Part shown: positions 12,908 through 16,237 of the stretch, piece by piece
How positions within the stretch are numbered: the first letter of the stretch is position 1
Layout of the letters: each line of letters begins with the position of its first letter
Source of the DNA: an uncultured bacterium
Lineage (GTDB): Bacteria > Planctomycetota > UBA8108
DNA length: 16,237 nucleotides
Direction: 5' to 3'
Assembly (NCBI GenBank): GCA_913050545.1
Contig: CAJWZY010000014.1
Location: forward strand, 1 to 16,237
Notes under the pieces: model-generated
The model's database searches: none
The model's input: the letters and a program-made list of their open reading frames with translations, nothing else
What the model was told of the DNA's origin: nothing
Translations under genes and position numbers: made by a program

Positions 12908-15238
12908 TTACTGGTTGGGCAGGGGCGCGGGAAGGGGGACTTCCTCGATATCAGCACCCTCGGTATGCAGGCCGCCAACGAGGAGGAGGCGGTTTTTGCC
13001 CTCATCTTCGACCAGGAAACTGCGATGCCTGCTCCTTGGCGAGGGCAGCCGGGTGGCGATTTTCCTGATCTGTCCCTGTGCCTCCCTGTTGGCGAGGTAG
13101 ATTTCGAGGCTGCTGTGCGGCCCTGGTTCCGAGGCGCCGGGGGGAGGTTCGCCCCCGGACACGATGATTCCAAGCCCTGGGACCATACAGAGGGCTGCGT
13201 GTTCGCGGCTGAAGATCCTGCTGGGTTCAGGGGCTGGATGCCGAACAGATTCTATGCGGCTTCTCTTCGGATCGGAGGGGTCAAAGGTGAAGAGGATCCC
13301 GTTGAGAGATTCATGTCCATCGGGGGGCTTTCTCGGGTCGGTAATCGCCTCCAGTGTTCCCTGCCTGGGCAGCTCCCAGTTGGAGTTGATGTCTCCATCC
13401 ATTCCGTTGACAGGATGGATGAGACTTCCTGAGAGCATGATGACAGAGTCTGCCGCCGCCACCCCGGTCTTGTTGGGGCCGCCCAGTCCCGCTGCGAGGT
13501 GCCCTGCACGGATCAGCGGGTAGCCCGGCCGGATTCCCAGCCGGGTAATTGATTCACGTGGTTTCTCGAGGTTGATGAGAATGGGAGAGCTCAGGATGCT
13601 GGCTCGTGCAGGCTCGAACAGGCACTCGGGCTCATCTCCTCTCAGCTTCTCCCCGAAAGGATCGATTGGCCGATCGGGATTTTTAAGTATGGGAACGTAG
13701 GGGTCGAGGTAGCGATTGCGGCCGTAGCCTCCATAGGCCAGCACCCAGGTCTGGTCCTCGCTATCCGCCACAAGCAGGTTGAGGGTATGCCGGACCCTGG
13801 CCAGGGACCTGAACATGGAGGCCTCGGCTACGCGAATTTCATCTCCAGTGCGCTCGAGGCGCAGCAGCTCGGCAGACTCTGTAATCCGGCCTGCATTTTT
13901 TCCGGCGCGGCGATTCCACCCCCCATCGACCAGGAGTGAAAGGTTGCCCACCGCCACGGCTGCGTGTTCAGCACGTGCAAGGGACAGCGATTGAGGAAGC
14001 TCGCGGATCACCAGGTTGCTTGTTTCGCTTGAAACGAAGATGACGACGATCGTGGAGAAGATCTCCTTCCCATCGGTTCCCCCACAGAGCACCACCATAT
14101 CATCCTCGGTCCCTTCCTGCCGGTCGCCCCCGGGCAGGAGGGTGGCGGTATGTTGCCAGGTCGGGTGGGGGAGCCTGCCGATCAGCTTGAAGGCGGGAAT
14201 ACCGGGGTCGTTGCGAATGGGATTGTACAGCAGCACCTCATCGAGGGGGGCCTTATCGCTATTGTCCAGGCCGCCGGTGACGAGAGCGAACCTGCCCTGG
14301 AAGCGGGTCAGGGTATGCAACATCCTCGAGACCGAGTTCGGGAAGCTCTCCCGGACTCCCGTGGCAGTGGTGCTGGCAGGGCCGGGAAGCTCGATGTCGA
14401 CCTCCCTTTCCGAGCAGACTCCGGGACCGCCGTTGATGGCAGTAATGCGGTTCATCGGCAACAGGTGGGTTCCATTGATCGCCAGCCCGGATGGAGCATC
14501 CGGCCCGGTACGGTCTACCCTTCGATTTCCTTCAGCTATTTTCCCGGCGATTTCGAGGATCGGATCGGATCCGAGGATGATATCGATTTCGTGCTCATCT
14601 CCACTGGCGGCGGGCGCCATCTCGGCCTGTACGGCCTCCGATCCGAGCCGGTCCTGGTCCTTGGCCAGGACGATATCCTGTGGCACCTTCGGATGGTTGT
14701 TCGTGAACCCCTCGGCAAGCTTGACCTTCTGATCGAATACGAGCCTGATCCGGTCTCCCCTGTCTACCACGGCATTACCGCCTTCGGGGTTTGCATCGAT
14801 CCAGATGGCCCGCGAGAGCCGCGGCAGGATGAGCCGGTTCTGGAGATCGATCGACTGTTCGATACCATCTCCCAGATCGAGCACCAGGCCGCTGGAGTTG
14901 GGGGTTCCGCTGGCACCGTAGACACCCTGCAATTGGAGCTCGGGGGTGCCATCGATAATTCGCAGTCGCAGCTGCCTGCGGTCCTGTTCAATGCTGGCGC
15001 GCAGCGTGGAGGCGGCCGGGGGGTCTATTCTTGCCTGGATCGCGGCTGCATCGTATTTCCCGGGCAGGGCGCGGTCGAGATATACCAGGATGCTCTCGTC
15101 CTGCCGGGCGGCCCCATCGGGGTTCTCATCCTGGAATTCAGCCAGGGTTACGATGGCAACAGGAGCCCTGCCACAACCTGCGATTGCCAGGAGGGCTGCT
15201 GGTAAGAACAGGATCCTGAGCGTTTTCCCCAACCCCAC
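12908..15238 (-). CDS. Large kelch-type beta-propeller lipoprotein
   Basis: This encodes a 776-residue surface or periplasmic lipoprotein (AIAGC lipobox, lipidated C22). The N-terminal 280 residues hold two similar beta-rich segments: DENPDGAARQ...ILVYLDRAL at 35-58 and DANPEGGNAV...RIRLVFDQKV at 147-171. They look like duplicated Ig-like domains of the Big_5 style. From about 310 to the end, repeats with a GG-turn (FALVTGGLDN, MVVLCGGTDG, LSLLVDGGWN, WVLAYGGYG, GIIVSGGEPP, RLLLVGGLHT) show a kelch-type propeller. No enzyme motif is seen. It probably mediates binding to protein or carbohydrate. The start is GTG at 15238, 6 nt after the HEAT gene stop, with no strong ribosome binding site, which fits translational coupling. 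Confidence 0.88.
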   Translation of the reverse strand: MGLGKTLRILFLPAALLAIAGCGRAPVAIVTLAEFQDENPDGAARQDESILVYLDRALPGKYDAAAIQARIDPPAASTLRASIEQDRRQLRLRIIDGTPELQLQGVYGASGTPNSSGLVLDLGDGIEQSIDLQNRLILPRLSRAIWIDANPEGGNAVVDRGDRIRLVFDQKVKLAEGFTNNHPKVPQDIVLAKDQDRLGSEAVQAEMAPAASGDEHEIDIILGSDPILEIAGKIAEGNRRVDRTGPDAPSGLAINGTHLLPMNRITAINGGPGVCSEREVDIELPGPASTTATGVRESFPNSVSRMLHTLTRFQGRFALVTGGLDNSDKAPLDEVLLYNPIRNDPGIPAFKLIGRLPHPTWQHTATLLPGGDRQEGTEDDMVVLCGGTDGKEIFSTIVVIFVSSETSNLVIRELPQSLSLARAEHAAVAVGNLSLLVDGGWNRRAGKNAGRITESAELLRLERTGDEIRVAEASMFRSLARVRHTLNLLVADSEDQTWVLAYGGYGRNRYLDPYVPILKNPDRPIDPFGEKLRGDEPECLFEPARASILSSPILINLEKPRESITRLGIRPGYPLIRAGHLAAGLGGPNKTGVAAADSVIMLSGSLIHPVNGMDGDINSNWELPRQGTLEAITDPRKPPDGHESLNGILFTFDPSDPKRSRIESVRHPAPEPSRIFSREHAALCMVPGLGIIVSGGEPPPGASEPGPHSSLEIYLANREAQGQIRKIATRLPSPRSRHRSFLVEDEGKNRLLLVGGLHTEGADIEEVPLPAPLPNQ

Positions 15239-15244
15239 GATGGA

Positions 15245-15982
15245 TTACTGCCGTTCCCTGGACCAGTCGGCCATATAGGACTGGGTTTTCTTATCCGGTT
15301 CAGCTTCTGCCACGTCCCGCAGGGTCTCCATCGCTGCGGGGGTGCCGATTCGGCTGAGAGCTCTTGCGGCGCTGAGACGCACGGCAGGCTCCCCGGCAAA
15401 CCTTGCCTGCTCTTCCAGGAAGGGGACGGAGTTGGGGTTCCCGATCTTTCCGATACTGCCGAGGATGGTCTGCTTGGTTGCCCAGAAGCTCTCTTTCTTG
15501 AAGGCCTGGTAGAGGGTCGGAAGCGATTCCGGATTGGCGAGCTTCCCCAGCGCCTGGGCGTACTTGTTGCGGTTCTTCTTGGAGGTCTCACTGCCGAGTC
15601 CCTCGTGGAAGAAATCGACGGCATCATCCCTGCGATGATGTTCACCCAGTTCCCAGATGAATTTTTCGCGGTAGGGTTTGTAGCCGGGGTTCCTGATCAG
15701 GTCCTGCATGACGTCGAAGGACGTTTCGTTCTGGAGTTTTCCCATTGCCTGGATCAGGTGCCCTATCTCCGAGCGGTTCTTCGGGTCAGTATTTCTCGAG
15801 ACAAAATAATCCCGCAGTGCCCAGGTGGCGCCCTCGGTCCTGGGTCCCAGGTCGCCAATGGCGACGAGCATGAAGCGGCGGTAAACGAAATCGGGTTCGG
15901 AATTGAGGATCGTTGCAAGGGTTTCCAGTGATTCGGGGCCCAGGCCGGCAAGAAACTCCCGGAGCTCCTCACGAGCCTTCAT
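15245..15982 (-). CDS. HEAT-repeat protein (5' end uncertain)
   Basis: This encodes at least 245 residues of alpha-helical HEAT/PBS-type repeats, recurring about every 31 residues: IGHLIQAMGKLQNETSFD, YAQALGKLANPESLPTLYQA, QTILGSIGKIGNPNSVPFLE and LSAARALSRIGTPAAMETL. Such solenoids bind proteins. No signal peptide is present at the ATG used here (15982), and this ATG has no Shine-Dalgarno. The frame stays open upstream to 16204 with protein-like sequence (WDLSNLPPNWNAELARAI, SYFEKLDIYEKG), so the true gene probably starts further upstream, beyond or near the window edge. It is first in the cluster with the kelch lipoprotein (6 nt apart). Confidence 0.8.
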   Translation of the reverse strand: MKAREELREFLAGLGPESLETLATILNSEPDFVYRRFMLVAIGDLGPRTEGATWALRDYFVSRNTDPKNRSEIGHLIQAMGKLQNETSFDVMQDLIRNPGYKPYREKFIWELGEHHRRDDAVDFFHEGLGSETSKKNRNKYAQALGKLANPESLPTLYQAFKKESFWATKQTILGSIGKIGNPNSVPFLEEQARFAGEPAVRLSAARALSRIGTPAAMETLRDVAEAEPDKKTQSYMADWSRERQ

Positions 15983-16237
15983 GAGCTGGCTGGCGGCATT
16001 GGCCGAGCGGCCTTTCTCGTAAATATCGAGCTTCTCGAAGTAGGAGTGGATCGCCCTGGCCAGCTCGGCATTCCAGTTGGGCGGCAGGTTGGACAGGTCC
16101 CAGCGGGAGAAGCCGTCGGATGTTTTACCGCGTTTTCTGACCGGTCGCCGGGGGGGTGCAGTGGGGCCCCAGCGGGTCCCCGCTGGCGGAGGGGGGGCGG
16201 CTGCTCAACCGCACCCTTTCGGTCTGGCCCGGCGGGG
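15983..16237 (-). other. Likely 5' coding extension of the HEAT gene, broken by a frame problem
   Basis: In frame with the HEAT gene, codons to 16204 read as believable protein, then a Pro/Arg-rich linker, then TGA (16205-16207). In the next frame the edge reads AGPDRKGAVEQPPPLRQRG without a stop. Two runs of seven C (minus strand; 16191-16197 and 16151-16157) are places where one base could have been gained or lost. No ATG, GTG or TTG start lies between 15983 and 16204 in the HEAT frame. Confidence 0.45.

Noticed and set aside
14150..15205. 351-residue plus-strand frame opposite the kelch lipoprotein
   Set aside because: It is an antisense shadow; the minus-strand frame has a lipobox, repeats and normal gene spacing.

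Overview
This 16.2 kb window looks like a chromosomal segment of an uncultured Gram-negative-type bacterium with moderately high GC. Every gene is bacterial in style: three lipoproteins with lipoboxes, an ECF sigma/anti-sigma pair, and periplasmic multiheme cytochromes. A C-terminal dockerin-like EF-hand with flanking Cys and Pro residues resembles those common in Planctomycetota and related lineages. That placement is an inference and is not secure. No tRNA, rRNA, CRISPR array, insertion sequence or phage gene was seen.

Layout. 1-926: a leader region and a small lipoprotein (+). 959-2473: a metallo-beta-lactamase-fold protein (-), divergent from an archaeal-type cofactor-independent phosphoglycerate mutase (+, 2671-3882), which converges on a ThiO-like glycine oxidase (-, 3890-4966). 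5155-9887: a minus-strand cluster, in transcription order ECF sigma factor, transmembrane anti-sigma factor with a periplasmic dockerin-like end, and two tandem paralogous tetraheme cytochromes with an N-terminal UshA-like domain. 10121-11531: low-specificity threonine aldolase with an overlapping RNHCP zinc-ribbon protein (+). 11580-15982: a minus-strand envelope cluster of a HEAT-repeat protein, a kelch-type lipoprotein and a PGRP/AmpD-type amidase lipoprotein.

The main discovery is in the first cytochrome gene (6668-8152). A gene caller would split it into a 79-residue fragment and a 405-residue protein, because of an in-frame UGA at 7913-7915. The two pieces are in the same frame. The UGA falls, without gaps, on the second Cys of the CGC motif of the adjacent paralog (5155-6666). 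A perfect 6-bp hairpin with a 5-nt loop carrying G at loop position 2 starts 18 nt after the UGA, which places the loop 24 nt downstream and fits the bacterial SECIS consensus. The gene is therefore best read as one 494-residue selenoprotein with a Cys-Gly-Sec motif fused to four c-type hemes. Its N-terminal domain has lost the usual di-metal phosphoesterase residues and keeps the CGC/CGU motif, which suggests a redox role rather than nucleotide hydrolysis. The upstream sigma/anti-sigma genes may control it. The selenocysteine machinery (selA, selB, selC, selD) is not in this window and must be sought elsewhere in the genome.
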